Shown piece by piece: positions 34,904 through 43,225 of a stretch of DNA of 64,000 nt. Source of the DNA: Oscillospiraceae bacterium (GTDB taxonomy: Bacteria; Bacillota_A; Clostridia; Oscillospirales; CAG-272); contig SVUH01000005.1 in assembly GCA_015063335.1 (NCBI GenBank), positions 1 to 64,000 on the forward strand, in the 5' to 3' direction. The position numbers and the translations under genes were made by a program. How positions within the stretch are numbered: the first letter of the stretch is position 1; every line of letters starts with the position of its first letter. The notes beneath the pieces are model-generated. The model was not told the origin of the DNA. It saw only the letters and a list, made by a program, of their open reading frames with translations, and did no database searches.

Positions 34904-34932
34904 CCCGAGGGCGCTTTAAAGCTACCCTCGGG
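34904..34932 (+). other. Hairpin between glyQS and the SulP gene
   Basis: CCCGAGGG (34904-34911) pairs with CCCTCGGG (34925-34932). No T tract follows, and the SulP start codon is only 13 bases away with no clear Shine-Dalgarno. It could be a weak terminator or a translation-limiting hairpin. Confidence 0.6.
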
Positions 34933-34944
34933 TATGACATTGAT

Positions 34945-36249
34945 ATGAAAACATTCAGACCAAAGCTTTTTTCAACCTTTAAAGGATATAACAAAAATAA
35001 GTTCGCAAGCGACGTTATCGCGGGCATTATCGTTGCAATAATCGCGCTGCCGCTATCAATTGCATTGGCAATTGCCTCGGGTGCTACTCCGGTTCAAGGT
35101 CTTTATACGGCGGCAATCGCAGGCTTTGTCATTGCGGCGCTTGGCGGAAGCAACGTAAACATTTCCGGTCCGACGGCTGCATTTGCGACCATCGTTGCGG
35201 GTGTTATAGCCTCAAGCGGAATGGACGGGCTCGTCATAGCAACTATTATGGCGGGTATTATTCTTATAATTCTCGGACTTTGCCGCGCAGGCTCGCTTAT
35301 AAAGTACATGCCTCATACGATAACCGTCGGATTTACCTCAGGTGTTGCCGTGACGATCCTTATCGGTCAGGTCAAGGACTTTTTGGGGCTTAGCTTCGGG
35401 GAAGCAAAGCCCGTGGAGGCGGGCGAGAAGGTGCTCGAGATAGTAAAAAACATCGGAACGATTGATTGGAGATCGCTCTTTGTCGGTGCTATCGGACTGA
35501 TTATCCTTGTTGGCTGGAATATTCTTGCTTCGAAAACAAAGGGCACGGCTTCATTGATATTCAAAAAGCTGCCGGGCTCGCTCGTTGCGGTGGTAGTAGG
35601 AATACTTATCGTTTCCCTTACGCCGCTTAAATGCCCCACTATCGGTACGCTTTATACCGATCTTAAGGGCGGATTTCCGATACCGTCCTTGCCGAATTTC
35701 AACTGGACTACCGTGCTTGCAGTCATTCCCGATGCCTTTGCGATCGCGATACTCGCAGCTATCGAGTCACTTTTGTCCTGTGTCGTTTCAGACAAAATGG
35801 TAGGGGACAAGCATAATTCTAATACAGAGCTTATAGCGCAAGGTGCAGGTAACATTTGTTCAGGACTTTTCGGCGGTATCCCCGCAACGGGAGCGATAGC
35901 AAGAACTGCCGCCAACGTAAAGAACGGCGGACGCACGCCGATCGCGGGAATCGTTCACGCGCTGGTCATCATGCTGTTTTTGGTGGTGCTTCTGCCTGTG
36001 GCAAAGCTTATACCTATGCCCATAATAGCGGCTATACTCTTTATCGTGGCGTATAATATGAGCGAATGGCGCGAATTCGTCGGTATATGCAAAAGACGTA
36101 GGGTAGGGGATATTCTCGTGCTTTTGTTGACGTTCGTTCTGACAGTCGTGCTAAATCTCGTTGTTGCGATAATCGCGGGAATAGCGCTCACTCTCGTGTT
36201 TTATGTTATTCATAAAATAAAAATTAGGAAAAGAGGAGAAGAAAAATGA
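34945..36249 (+). CDS. SulP-family anion transporter lacking a STAS domain
   Basis: A 434-residue membrane protein of the SulP/SLC26 family (sulfate, bicarbonate, dicarboxylate and similar anions). The family start IAIASGATPVQGLYTAAIAG and GGSNVNISGPTAAFATIVAG with 10-12 TM segments are clear. Most SulP proteins end in a cytoplasmic STAS domain of about 100 residues; here the chain stops after the last helix with a short basic tail (IRKRGEEK). Substrate is unknown. The RBS is not evident and a hairpin lies just upstream. Its stop overlaps the start of the leucine-rich lipoprotein gene by 4 bases. Confidence 0.9.
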   Translation: MKTFRPKLFSTFKGYNKNKFASDVIAGIIVAIIALPLSIALAIASGATPVQGLYTAAIAGFVIAALGGSNVNISGPTAAFATIVAGVIASSGMDGLVIATIMAGIILIILGLCRAGSLIKYMPHTITVGFTSGVAVTILIGQVKDFLGLSFGEAKPVEAGEKVLEIVKNIGTIDWRSLFVGAIGLIILVGWNILASKTKGTASLIFKKLPGSLVAVVVGILIVSLTPLKCPTIGTLYTDLKGGFPIPSLPNFNWTTVLAVIPDAFAIAILAAIESLLSCVVSDKMVGDKHNSNTELIAQGAGNICSGLFGGIPATGAIARTAANVKNGGRTPIAGIVHALVIMLFLVVLLPVAKLIPMPIIAAILFIVAYNMSEWREFVGICKRRRVGDILVLLLTFVLTVVLNLVVAIIAGIALTLVFYVIHKIKIRKRGEEK

Positions 36250-37676
36250 AAAAAATTAAAACGCTTGCATTGGCTCTTGCATGCATACTCTTGCTTATGC
36301 TTTCTCTTACCTCATGTAACTCCTTAAGATATGCCTTTTTCGATGAGGAGGGCAATTTCATAGGACTTGATAAGTTTTTTAGAGGAGACGACGCGAACGA
36401 GGACCCAAACATTGAAAATATTGAACTTTCGAATGGCTATCCATATGACCTCGAATACGTTTCGAACGGAGACGGCACCTGTACTGTATTCATAAGAATC
36501 AAAGAAAATGGTGCTTCCTTTAACAAGGTGATTGCGGATGACGAAAAATCTGCCATAGTTTCCTCAAAGGAAATATTCTTTTCTTTCGACGGAAACAATA
36601 TGGTAACAGTGAACCCCACAGAGGGAATATCGGGAAGCTATTATACGTATTCCTCCTCTTATTCGGTAGAGATCCCCGATACCTCTCCCGACGGAGATAC
36701 CGTAACCGCGGTTGGCGACAGCGAATTTTCTGCTTATGCCAACGTTCCGAGAATACTTAGCGTTGAAGCCTTTGAAAGAATTTTGGAGAAAGTAGAGAGC
36801 AACAATGCTATAAGCAAATTTGATTTGGCAAAATTCAGATCTTATTACATCTTGCAGGATCCGTCGCAGGTTGGTCCCGGTAATGCTTACCAAATGAACC
36901 AAAAGTACCCCGCAACCCGCGTGGTACCGGTATACGTGCTTGACGAGTCGGTAACGTTACAACAGCTTGAATGGCTTTCCCAAACGCTTAATGAATATGC
37001 GGATTACACCGCTTCCGATTATAAGAACGATTTTAATGCTTTGAAGTCGAAGGTCGCAGAGCAGAACAGCGCCGCTGCCGAAACGCTTGTATACGGTAAT
37101 TTTGCGGATAATATTAAGAGAGTTGCTCTTCCTTATACCGTAGTTAAAATAGCCGCTAACGCCTTTGCGGGCTGCTACAATATGGAGCACATCGAGATCA
37201 ACAGCGATATTGAGGAGCTCGGAGATTATGCATTCAACGGCTGCAAAAAGCTCCAGAAGGTAGAGCTGCATAACGGCGGACTCACAAGTATAGGTGAGGG
37301 CGCGTTTATGAATTGCGAGGATCTCTGCAATATTTATTTGCCCGAGAGCGTTACGGAGATCAAAGATAAAGCATTTTACGGGTGCACCGACTTGCATGCA
37401 ATAGATCTTTCAATAAATCTCCAAACCATTGGTAAGGAAGCATTCTATGGCTGTGATGCGCTTGAGGGAATAGTTATTCCATATGCAACGACCTATATAG
37501 GTACTGATGCATTCGTGGAATGTGATTCTCTTGCTGTGGCGGAGATTGCCTTTTCTGACGGCTGGGTACGTACAGATAAATACGGAAACACAGAGAATAT
37601 TACATTTTCTGATAATGCAACAAACATTTCGTGTCTCAAGGCTGAAGGCTTTGAATATACGAGAATAAGCAGATAA
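36246..37676 (+). CDS. BspA-like leucine-rich-repeat lipoprotein
   Basis: A 476-residue surface lipoprotein. Signal peptide with lipobox LTSC at about residues 21-24, then an acidic N-terminal half of unknown fold, then six or so BspA-type (LRR_5) repeats at about residues 285-450 with the pattern I-x(n)-AFxGCxxLxxIxxxxxxxxIG (for example EELGDYAFNGCKKLQ, EIKDKAFYGCTDLH). Such proteins occur on the surface of gut Clostridia and Bacteroidetes as adhesins or binding modules. It is translationally coupled to the SulP transporter (ATGA overlap), an uncommon arrangement. The operon ends at a strong hairpin. Confidence 0.87.
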   Translation: MKKIKTLALALACILLLMLSLTSCNSLRYAFFDEEGNFIGLDKFFRGDDANEDPNIENIELSNGYPYDLEYVSNGDGTCTVFIRIKENGASFNKVIADDEKSAIVSSKEIFFSFDGNNMVTVNPTEGISGSYYTYSSSYSVEIPDTSPDGDTVTAVGDSEFSAYANVPRILSVEAFERILEKVESNNAISKFDLAKFRSYYILQDPSQVGPGNAYQMNQKYPATRVVPVYVLDESVTLQQLEWLSQTLNEYADYTASDYKNDFNALKSKVAEQNSAAAETLVYGNFADNIKRVALPYTVVKIAANAFAGCYNMEHIEINSDIEELGDYAFNGCKKLQKVELHNGGLTSIGEGAFMNCEDLCNIYLPESVTEIKDKAFYGCTDLHAIDLSINLQTIGKEAFYGCDALEGIVIPYATTYIGTDAFVECDSLAVAEIAFSDGWVRTDKYGNTENITFSDNATNISCLKAEGFEYTRISR

Positions 37677-37736
37677 ATATAACAAAGGGGCTGCTTCATT
37701 TAGCGCAGAACAAAAACACACGGAAATAGACATAAA

Positions 37737-37784
37737 AAAGATACCGCTTTATTATCAAGAAATTGATGGTAAAGCGGTATTTTA
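37737..37784 (+). terminator. Intrinsic terminator after the SulP-LRR unit
   Basis: A stem of about 18 bp (37741-37758 with 37763-37780, including two T-G pairs) closes a GAAA loop and is followed by a T run. Confidence 0.75.
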
Positions 37785-37834
37785 GGTAGAAATTCTTGCG
37801 AAGTTCAATTTTTATGTGTGTTTTTTAGCCGCGT

Positions 37835-37874
37835 TTTGGCTCTCTGGCGTACCCTTGTACGCCAGAGAGCCAAA
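37835..37874. repeat. Perfect 18-bp inverted repeat
   Basis: TTTGGCTCTCTGGCGTAC (37835-37852) and its complement (37857-37874) with a 4-base CCTT spacer. There is no T run on either strand. It lies between the terminator above and the convergent FolC-like gene. Confidence 0.85.
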
Positions 37875-37919
37875 CCACGACTTCTGCATCTAAATGACTC
37901 AGTCCCTTTTATACTTTGT

Positions 37920-39125
37920 TCAAAGAATTCCAAGAGTATTAAGAAGCTCGTGACGAATTGGAAGAACGAAGCTGCTGTCTCCGGATATTAAGAGCGTTGA
38001 GCTCTTATCTAGGGAGGGAAGCGCTTGCTTTACGAACGATTTTGGCGTTTTAAATACGTATGCACCATCGCAATTCGTGTCGGACGTGTAGGTTTCGGCA
38101 ATCTCAAAGCCACGTACTGTGAGCGCTGTCGAGTATTCAGCGATAAGGTCGCTTGACGGCAGGCAAAGAGAAATTCCTTTTATGGAGTTGCTTCCAAGCT
38201 CGACGAGGGCATCGCACGTCGTTGGTATTGCCGCGGACGAGTGAGCGCTGTCAACGATTATTAAAGGGGATACAGACAGCACCTCAAACTTTGCCGCAAG
38301 GCGAAGACGAGACAACCCCTCCCTTATAGCGGCTGTGTCTACCGCAAACCCCTTTCGCGAGAGCATTTCAAGTCCCTCAATTGCAAGCAGCGCGTTTGAA
38401 ACCTGAAATACGCCGCATACGTTGAGTCTGTATTTCTCACTCTTGTATGAAAAATCCGCACCCATAAAGGTTGAGCGATCTACTGTAAGCGCATTACGCG
38501 AGGGAAGAGTCAGACGGCAGTTTGCCGAATAGCAAATATCCGATATTGCCTTGTAAGCATGCGGATTTTGCGGTGCGCTTATTATTTCCTCAATGTCGCG
38601 GGAAACAAACGTACGGATACGACTGATCTCTGCTTCGTCGTTATCGGGGAGCGTTCCGCAAATTATCGCGGCAAAGGGGGAGGGAAGATTTATCGAGGGG
38701 TCGTTTCCGTGGTGCTTGCTTTCGATAATTGTCAATGCACAGTTGCTTTCCTTGAATGCGAGCAGAGCGACTGCGAGGAAGATTTCAGCGCTTGTCGGGG
38801 TCAGGTCGCTTTCGATAAGCGTATGCTTGACGGTGTCGACAAGCCTTGCAAAATCAGAAAAAGAGATAGGCTTGTTGTTAATAAGAATATTCTCACGAGG
38901 CTCATCTCCCACGGGCATGCGCAAAAAACCGACCTGATGCTGAGTTTTTGCAAGCACCTCGGCGAGCATCTGTCCACATACGGTTTTACCGTTGCTTCCC
39001 GCAAGCCTTAAAAATTTTAATCTCTTTTGGGGGTTGCCAAGTAGCAAAAGCAATTCGGCAAGCCGACTTTCGTCAGCGTGCTCGGGCGCCCCCGCAAGGT
39101 ATTTTTTTGCATTGAGATAGGTCAT
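37920..39125 (-). CDS. Divergent FolC/Mur-ligase family protein
   Basis: A 401-residue ATP-dependent ligase homologue. The P-loop LAGSNGKTVCGQMLAEVLAK (about residues 42-61) and the layout of the three Mur-ligase domains, including IIVDSAHSSAAIP in place of the usual DxAHNP, suggest folylpolyglutamate/dihydrofolate synthase ancestry. Several hallmark positions seem changed: the GLGGRLDATN region reads KHHGNDPSIN and the GLDH region reads GTLPDND. These alignments are by eye. It follows the methyltransferase gene (30-base gap) in the plsY operon. True FolC activity is doubtful; a neofunctionalised or inactive ligase is possible. Confidence 0.72.
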   Translation of the reverse strand: MTYLNAKKYLAGAPEHADESRLAELLLLLGNPQKRLKFLRLAGSNGKTVCGQMLAEVLAKTQHQVGFLRMPVGDEPRENILINNKPISFSDFARLVDTVKHTLIESDLTPTSAEIFLAVALLAFKESNCALTIIESKHHGNDPSINLPSPFAAIICGTLPDNDEAEISRIRTFVSRDIEEIISAPQNPHAYKAISDICYSANCRLTLPSRNALTVDRSTFMGADFSYKSEKYRLNVCGVFQVSNALLAIEGLEMLSRKGFAVDTAAIREGLSRLRLAAKFEVLSVSPLIIVDSAHSSAAIPTTCDALVELGSNSIKGISLCLPSSDLIAEYSTALTVRGFEIAETYTSDTNCDGAYVFKTPKSFVKQALPSLDKSSTLLISGDSSFVLPIRHELLNTLGIL

Positions 39126-39155
39126 AAATTAAAACCCTTTTTGTAAGTTAGGAAT

Positions 39156-40361
39156 TCAGAAATGCAAGCCCTCGAGTGTGTCACCGCAAAGAAAACGCTT
39201 TGCGGCAAGATATTCCTCCATAGCGCGTCTCGCTTCGGGAGAGTCGGGCTTGAATCCGCGCTTGCGTACAGCACGGAGCATAACGTTCTTAGGTGTTTCA
39301 TCGGGATCTATAAGCTCAAGCGCCGCCGTCGAGTAGCCATGCGCTTCAAGTCTTTTAAGACGGAGTGCGTCGGTTGCGGCATCGCAAAGCTTCTGGCGAA
39401 GCATGGAATAGTCCGTTATAAAGGAAAGAGAGGGGCTTGAAATTACCTTGTTCATCTCATGATGGCAGCAGGGAGTTGACAAAATAACGTCCGCTTGCCA
39501 TTCAGCTGCCTTTTCAAGCACGATGTCCGTGGCAATATCACATGCATGCAGGGAGATTACGAGCGAGGGCGGTATGTCTGTCTTGTACGCGCGTATGTCT
39601 CCAGAGACGAATTCAAGTCCGTCAAAGCCAAGGTCGCGCGCAGTGCGAGAGCAATGCTCGATAACGTCACTCTTGAGATCAATTCCCGTCATGCTAACCT
39701 TGTATCCCTTTATATTAGCAAAATAATGATATACCGCAAATGAAAGATAGCTCTTACCGCAGCAGAGGTCGCATATGCGAAGCTCGTCCTTGGGAAGCTT
39801 GTCCTCAACGTCGCGCACAAGCTCAAGGAAACGGTTGATCTGCCTGAATTTTGATTGCTTTTTATCGTATATGCGCCCATTTTTGTCGGACACACCGAGA
39901 TACGTAAGAAAGGGCTCGCTTCCGTCGAGAATATACCTTTTCTCTCTATTGTTATGTACAGAAGCAGGCACTATCTGCGCACTCAAATCAAGCTTTCTTT
40001 TAAGCTTATCGCTGCCGATGAGCGTGCATTTTCCACTCTTTGAGGTGCGAAGCTCGCAGTCGCCGAGAGCGGTGAGCAGATTTATCTGTCCAAAGCCCAA
40101 CGCGACCTGGAGAATGTCAGACGCGGCATTCTCACCGAGCACAATATTCTTGTGTGTTGCCTTGTTGTCCGTATGGAAAAATTCTATCTGCAAACAAGCA
40201 GAGCCGCCGACAAGGATCGGCGACGCTGTTGCTTTTATTATTGATCTGTCCTCGGACTTTGAAAAAACTGCCTTTCTGAGAGCCCCCTTATCTGCCGAAA
40301 GCGTCAGAAGACCGCAAAACTCGGCACAAGCACTCTTGTAAGAAGCGTTTATATTGCTCAT
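39156..40361 (-). CDS. SAM-dependent methyltransferase, METTL25/Methyltransf_32-like
   Basis: A 401-residue protein with an N-terminal domain of unknown fold (about 150 residues) and a class I methyltransferase domain. SAM-binding signature ICDLCCGKSYLSFAVYHYF (about residues 192-210), then GIDLKSDVIEHC and the segment SLHACDIATDIVLEKA with STPCCHHEMN, which resembles the family that includes METTL25 and related bacterial proteins. The substrate is unknown, an RNA being one possibility. Its start overlaps the plsY stop (ATGA), so the two are translated together. Confidence 0.8.
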   Translation of the reverse strand: MSNINASYKSACAEFCGLLTLSADKGALRKAVFSKSEDRSIIKATASPILVGGSACLQIEFFHTDNKATHKNIVLGENAASDILQVALGFGQINLLTALGDCELRTSKSGKCTLIGSDKLKRKLDLSAQIVPASVHNNREKRYILDGSEPFLTYLGVSDKNGRIYDKKQSKFRQINRFLELVRDVEDKLPKDELRICDLCCGKSYLSFAVYHYFANIKGYKVSMTGIDLKSDVIEHCSRTARDLGFDGLEFVSGDIRAYKTDIPPSLVISLHACDIATDIVLEKAAEWQADVILSTPCCHHEMNKVISSPSLSFITDYSMLRQKLCDAATDALRLKRLEAHGYSTAALELIDPDETPKNVMLRAVRKRGFKPDSPEARRAMEEYLAAKRFLCGDTLEGLHF

Positions 40362-41158
40362 TTGTCTGTGCCGTCTTGCTCGTCGGCGGTGTTATCGCTA
40401 TTGATAACGTCCTCAGCCTTAACGCTCTTCTTGAATACGAACTTGCTCTCCTTGCCCTCGCGCAGGCGCTTTATGTTTTCCTTATGCTTGTAAATTACGA
40501 GCACGGCGATAAGAAGCGCGAATATAACGTAGGGACTACCTGATACGGGCTCGGAGTCTCCGAGCTGTATTGCGGGCAAGAGCCAGGAATCAACACCGGC
40601 AAGTATAAAGGGATACATAAGCATGCACATGACCGCGCCGAGAGATATGTATCTCGTAAAGCCAACGATCAAGGCATAAAGCGATGCAACTATGAGAAAT
40701 ACAAATGGATTGCACATACACATGGTAACTGCCGCCGTAACGACGCCCTTGCCACCCTTGAACTTGTAGTAGATAGGGTACATATGTCCGATAACGGATG
40801 CGGTACCTGCAATATAAGCGCCAAGGTTTCCGAGAAGCGCGTAACCGATAAGGCACGCAACTATTGCTTTCATAGTATCCCCGAGGAAGGTAAGTCCGGC
40901 AGCCTTACGTCCGTAGGTACGCATCATGTTGGTCATGCCTGCGTTTTTGCTTCCGAAATTACGAATATCCTGCTTGTAGGTCCTGCCTGAAATGATTATC
41001 GCAAAGTTAAGGCTTCCGAGCAAATAAGATGCCACGGCGGCAACTACGCAGCTTGCGACGAAAAGCGTCATCGCAAGGGCACCGTTATTTTCAAACAGAA
41101 GATTTTTGTTGATATAGTGCAGCACGAAGCCACTGTCAAAAAAGTCAGCAATTGTCAT
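40358..41158 (-). CDS. plsY: Glycerol-3-phosphate acyltransferase PlsY
   Basis: A 266-residue membrane enzyme that acylates glycerol-3-phosphate from acyl-phosphate, the first step of phospholipid synthesis in most Gram-positives. The three PlsY motifs are visible: GSLNFAIIISGRT, GSKNAGMTNMMRTYG and FKGGKGVVTA, with about five TM segments. The N-terminus is longer than typical (first TM preceded by FVLHYINKNLLFENN) and the C-terminus has a Lys/Asp-rich tail. It is preceded by a near-consensus promoter and followed by an overlapping methyltransferase gene. Confidence 0.95.
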   Translation of the reverse strand: MTIADFFDSGFVLHYINKNLLFENNGALAMTLFVASCVVAAVASYLLGSLNFAIIISGRTYKQDIRNFGSKNAGMTNMMRTYGRKAAGLTFLGDTMKAIVACLIGYALLGNLGAYIAGTASVIGHMYPIYYKFKGGKGVVTAAVTMCMCNPFVFLIVASLYALIVGFTRYISLGAVMCMLMYPFILAGVDSWLLPAIQLGDSEPVSGSPYVIFALLIAVLVIYKHKENIKRLREGKESKFVFKKSVKAEDVINSDNTADEQDGTDK

Positions 41159-41194
41159 GTTAGTACCTAGCCTTTCATAATTACATACATGCCT

Positions 41195-41223
41195 ATTATA
41201 TCACATTTTTTTACAATAATCAA
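41195..41223 (-). promoter_or_regulatory. Sigma-A-type promoter for the plsY operon
   Basis: On the minus strand, TTGATT (41218-41223), a 17-base spacer and TATAAT (41195-41200). Confidence 0.8.
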
Positions 41224-41232
41224 TAGCTTTAC

Positions 41233-41267
41233 ATAAAAAAGAGGGGATAAGCATTTGGCTTATCCCC
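41233..41267 (-). terminator. Intrinsic terminator after the nhaC-type gene
   Basis: A 10-bp stem GGGGATAAGC (41243-41252) with GCTTATCCCC (41258-41267); on the minus strand it is followed by CTCTTTTTTAT. Confidence 0.88.
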
Positions 41268-41281
41268 AAAGAATATTTTGT

Positions 41282-43090
41282 TTATTTTGCTTTTTTATTT
41301 GTAATAAACTTGATCACAAACAAAGTTCCGATAGTAAGAACTATGCCGAGCGCAAGAGATATTACTGCGTTAGCTGCGAAGCCGAGTACCGTCGAAAGAA
41401 CTCCTGCTATAATGAACATTACAAAGGAGATAACTGCAACCGTAACTGCGTAAGGAATCTGTGTTGAAACATGGTTGAGATGGTTGCACTGACCGCCCGC
41501 AGAGGACATGATAGTCGTGTCGGATATAGGAGAGCAGTGGTCACCGCAAACAGCACCTGCAAGGCAAGCGGACATACCGATAATGAGAAGCTCGGGGTTG
41601 CCATCGAAGATAGCGGTAACGATCGGGATAAGAATACCGAACGTGCCCCACGATGTTCCCGTAGCAAATGCAAGAACGCAAGCTACGAGGAAGATAATAG
41701 CGGGCAGGAAGAGTCCAAGCGCTTCTGCGGAATTGCTCATAAGATCGCCGATGTAGTACTTAGCGCCGAGAGCCGACGTCATGTTCTTAAGTGCTGTTGC
41801 AAATGTAAGAATGAGAATTGCGGGAACCATTGCGATAAAGCCTTGGGGAACGCAAGCCATGGTGTCTTTAAGATTAAGGCAACGGCGAACGAGCATGTAA
41901 GCCATTATCAGAACGAGCGCGATAAGACCGCCCCAAGGAAGTCCTACAGTCGCGTCGGTGTTTGCAAAAGCGTCGATGACGTTTGTAACACCCTCAGTCT
42001 GGTATCCAACGTAAATAAGTGCACCGATGCAGCTCGCGATAAGAGCAACTACGGGAATTATAAGGTCGAGAATGCTGTTCTTTGCAGTTTCGGCAACCTC
42101 CTCGGAAACCTCGTTCTTGTCTCCCGTGGTGTAGAGATCGCCGTGCTCGATCGCGTTGAACTCATGAAGCTTCATAGGACCGTAATCAAATCTCATGAGA
42201 ATGATAGCCACTACGAAAACGATAGTAAGCAAGGAGTAGAAGTTAAAGGGAATAGCCTTAATGAAGTAGGTAAGACCCTGTCCCTCCTCAACGTGGGAAG
42301 AAACAGCTGCTGCCCAGCTGGAAATGGGAGCTATCATACAGATAGGAGCTGCAGTTGCGTCGATGATGTACGCGAGCTTTGAGCGAGAGACGCGCTTGCT
42401 GTCGGTAACAGGGCGCATAACTGAGCCGACCGTCAGACAGTTGAAGTAGTCGTCAACGAAGATAAGCACTCCGAGTGCGAAGGTAGCAAGCTGCGCACCA
42501 ACGCGAGTTTTTATGTGCTTTTGAGCCCATCTTCCGAAAGCCGCGGATCCGCCCGCTCTGTTGATAAGAGCAACGACGATACCAAGCTCAACAAGGAAGA
42601 TAAATACGCCTGCGGTATCCATCACGGCGGATATGAGTCCGTCGCTTATCACAGCGTCAACCGTTCCTGTAAAGGAGAAGTCGGAGTAGAGAATAGCGCC
42701 CGAAACGATACCTGCAAACAGAGAGCTGTAAACCTCTTTTGTTATGAGCGCAAGTCCGATCGCGATGATCGGGGGAAGCAGAGCCCAAAGCGAGCCTGTA
42801 ACGGAAGCCTCGCCACCGCAGGTGTCACAGTAAACTGCAAACGTGTCGCGGCAGGTGTAGCAGTCGGAGTAGTGTCCGTCTCCCTCACATTCCGCACAGG
42901 TAAGCATTGCTTCTGCGTCTGCCTCGCAGACCTCACAGATGCAGTCGGAGCATTCAACCCAGCCCTCGTTACATCCGTCGGGGCAAGCAAAGGACGTGCC
43001 CGCAGCACCGCCGGTAAGCTTTGCAACCACCAGCAGAGCGATAATTATTACTATCGCTACGGCAAGAATGATCTTTTTAGTCTTTGTCAT
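41282..43090 (-). CDS. NhaC-family Na+/H+ antiporter with an N-terminal cysteine-rich domain
   Basis: A 602-residue membrane protein. After one TM (about residues 7-27) comes a segment with 12 cysteines (residues 36-91), including five CxxC pairs and CAECEGDG, the CxxCxGxG pattern of the DnaJ zinc domain. The antiporter core of NhaC type follows, with 12 or so TMs including FVDDYFNCLTVG and the conserved CLAGAVCGDHCSPISDTT. The core likely exchanges sodium for protons or organic ions. The start at 43090 follows GGAGG by 4 bases. Position of the cysteine domain relative to the membrane is not certain; after an uncleaved first helix it would be outside. Confidence 0.87.
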   Translation of the reverse strand: MTKTKKIILAVAIVIIIALLVVAKLTGGAAGTSFACPDGCNEGWVECSDCICEVCEADAEAMLTCAECEGDGHYSDCYTCRDTFAVYCDTCGGEASVTGSLWALLPPIIAIGLALITKEVYSSLFAGIVSGAILYSDFSFTGTVDAVISDGLISAVMDTAGVFIFLVELGIVVALINRAGGSAAFGRWAQKHIKTRVGAQLATFALGVLIFVDDYFNCLTVGSVMRPVTDSKRVSRSKLAYIIDATAAPICMIAPISSWAAAVSSHVEEGQGLTYFIKAIPFNFYSLLTIVFVVAIILMRFDYGPMKLHEFNAIEHGDLYTTGDKNEVSEEVAETAKNSILDLIIPVVALIASCIGALIYVGYQTEGVTNVIDAFANTDATVGLPWGGLIALVLIMAYMLVRRCLNLKDTMACVPQGFIAMVPAILILTFATALKNMTSALGAKYYIGDLMSNSAEALGLFLPAIIFLVACVLAFATGTSWGTFGILIPIVTAIFDGNPELLIIGMSACLAGAVCGDHCSPISDTTIMSSAGGQCNHLNHVSTQIPYAVTVAVISFVMFIIAGVLSTVLGFAANAVISLALGIVLTIGTLFVIKFITNKKAK

Positions 43091-43127
43091 AATACCTCCA
43101 CAGTTTATGAATTTATTAGATACATCA

Positions 43128-43156
43128 ATTTTAACATATTTTGTCGAAATATGCAA
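43128..43156 (-). promoter_or_regulatory. Promoter for the nhaC-type gene
   Basis: On the minus strand, TTGCAT (43151-43156), a 17-base spacer and TAAAAT (43128-43133). Confidence 0.65.
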
Positions 43157-43174
43157 TCCCTTTTACAAATTTTT

Positions 43175-43208
43175 TATAAAAAAAAGGCACCGAGATTTTC
43201 GATGCCTT
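43175..43208 (-). terminator. Intrinsic terminator after ribF
   Basis: A 10-bp stem (43184-43193 with 43199-43208, one G-T pair); the minus-strand 3' flank has a run of T. Confidence 0.85.
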
Positions 43209-43225
43209 GTCGGTCACGTTCGAGA

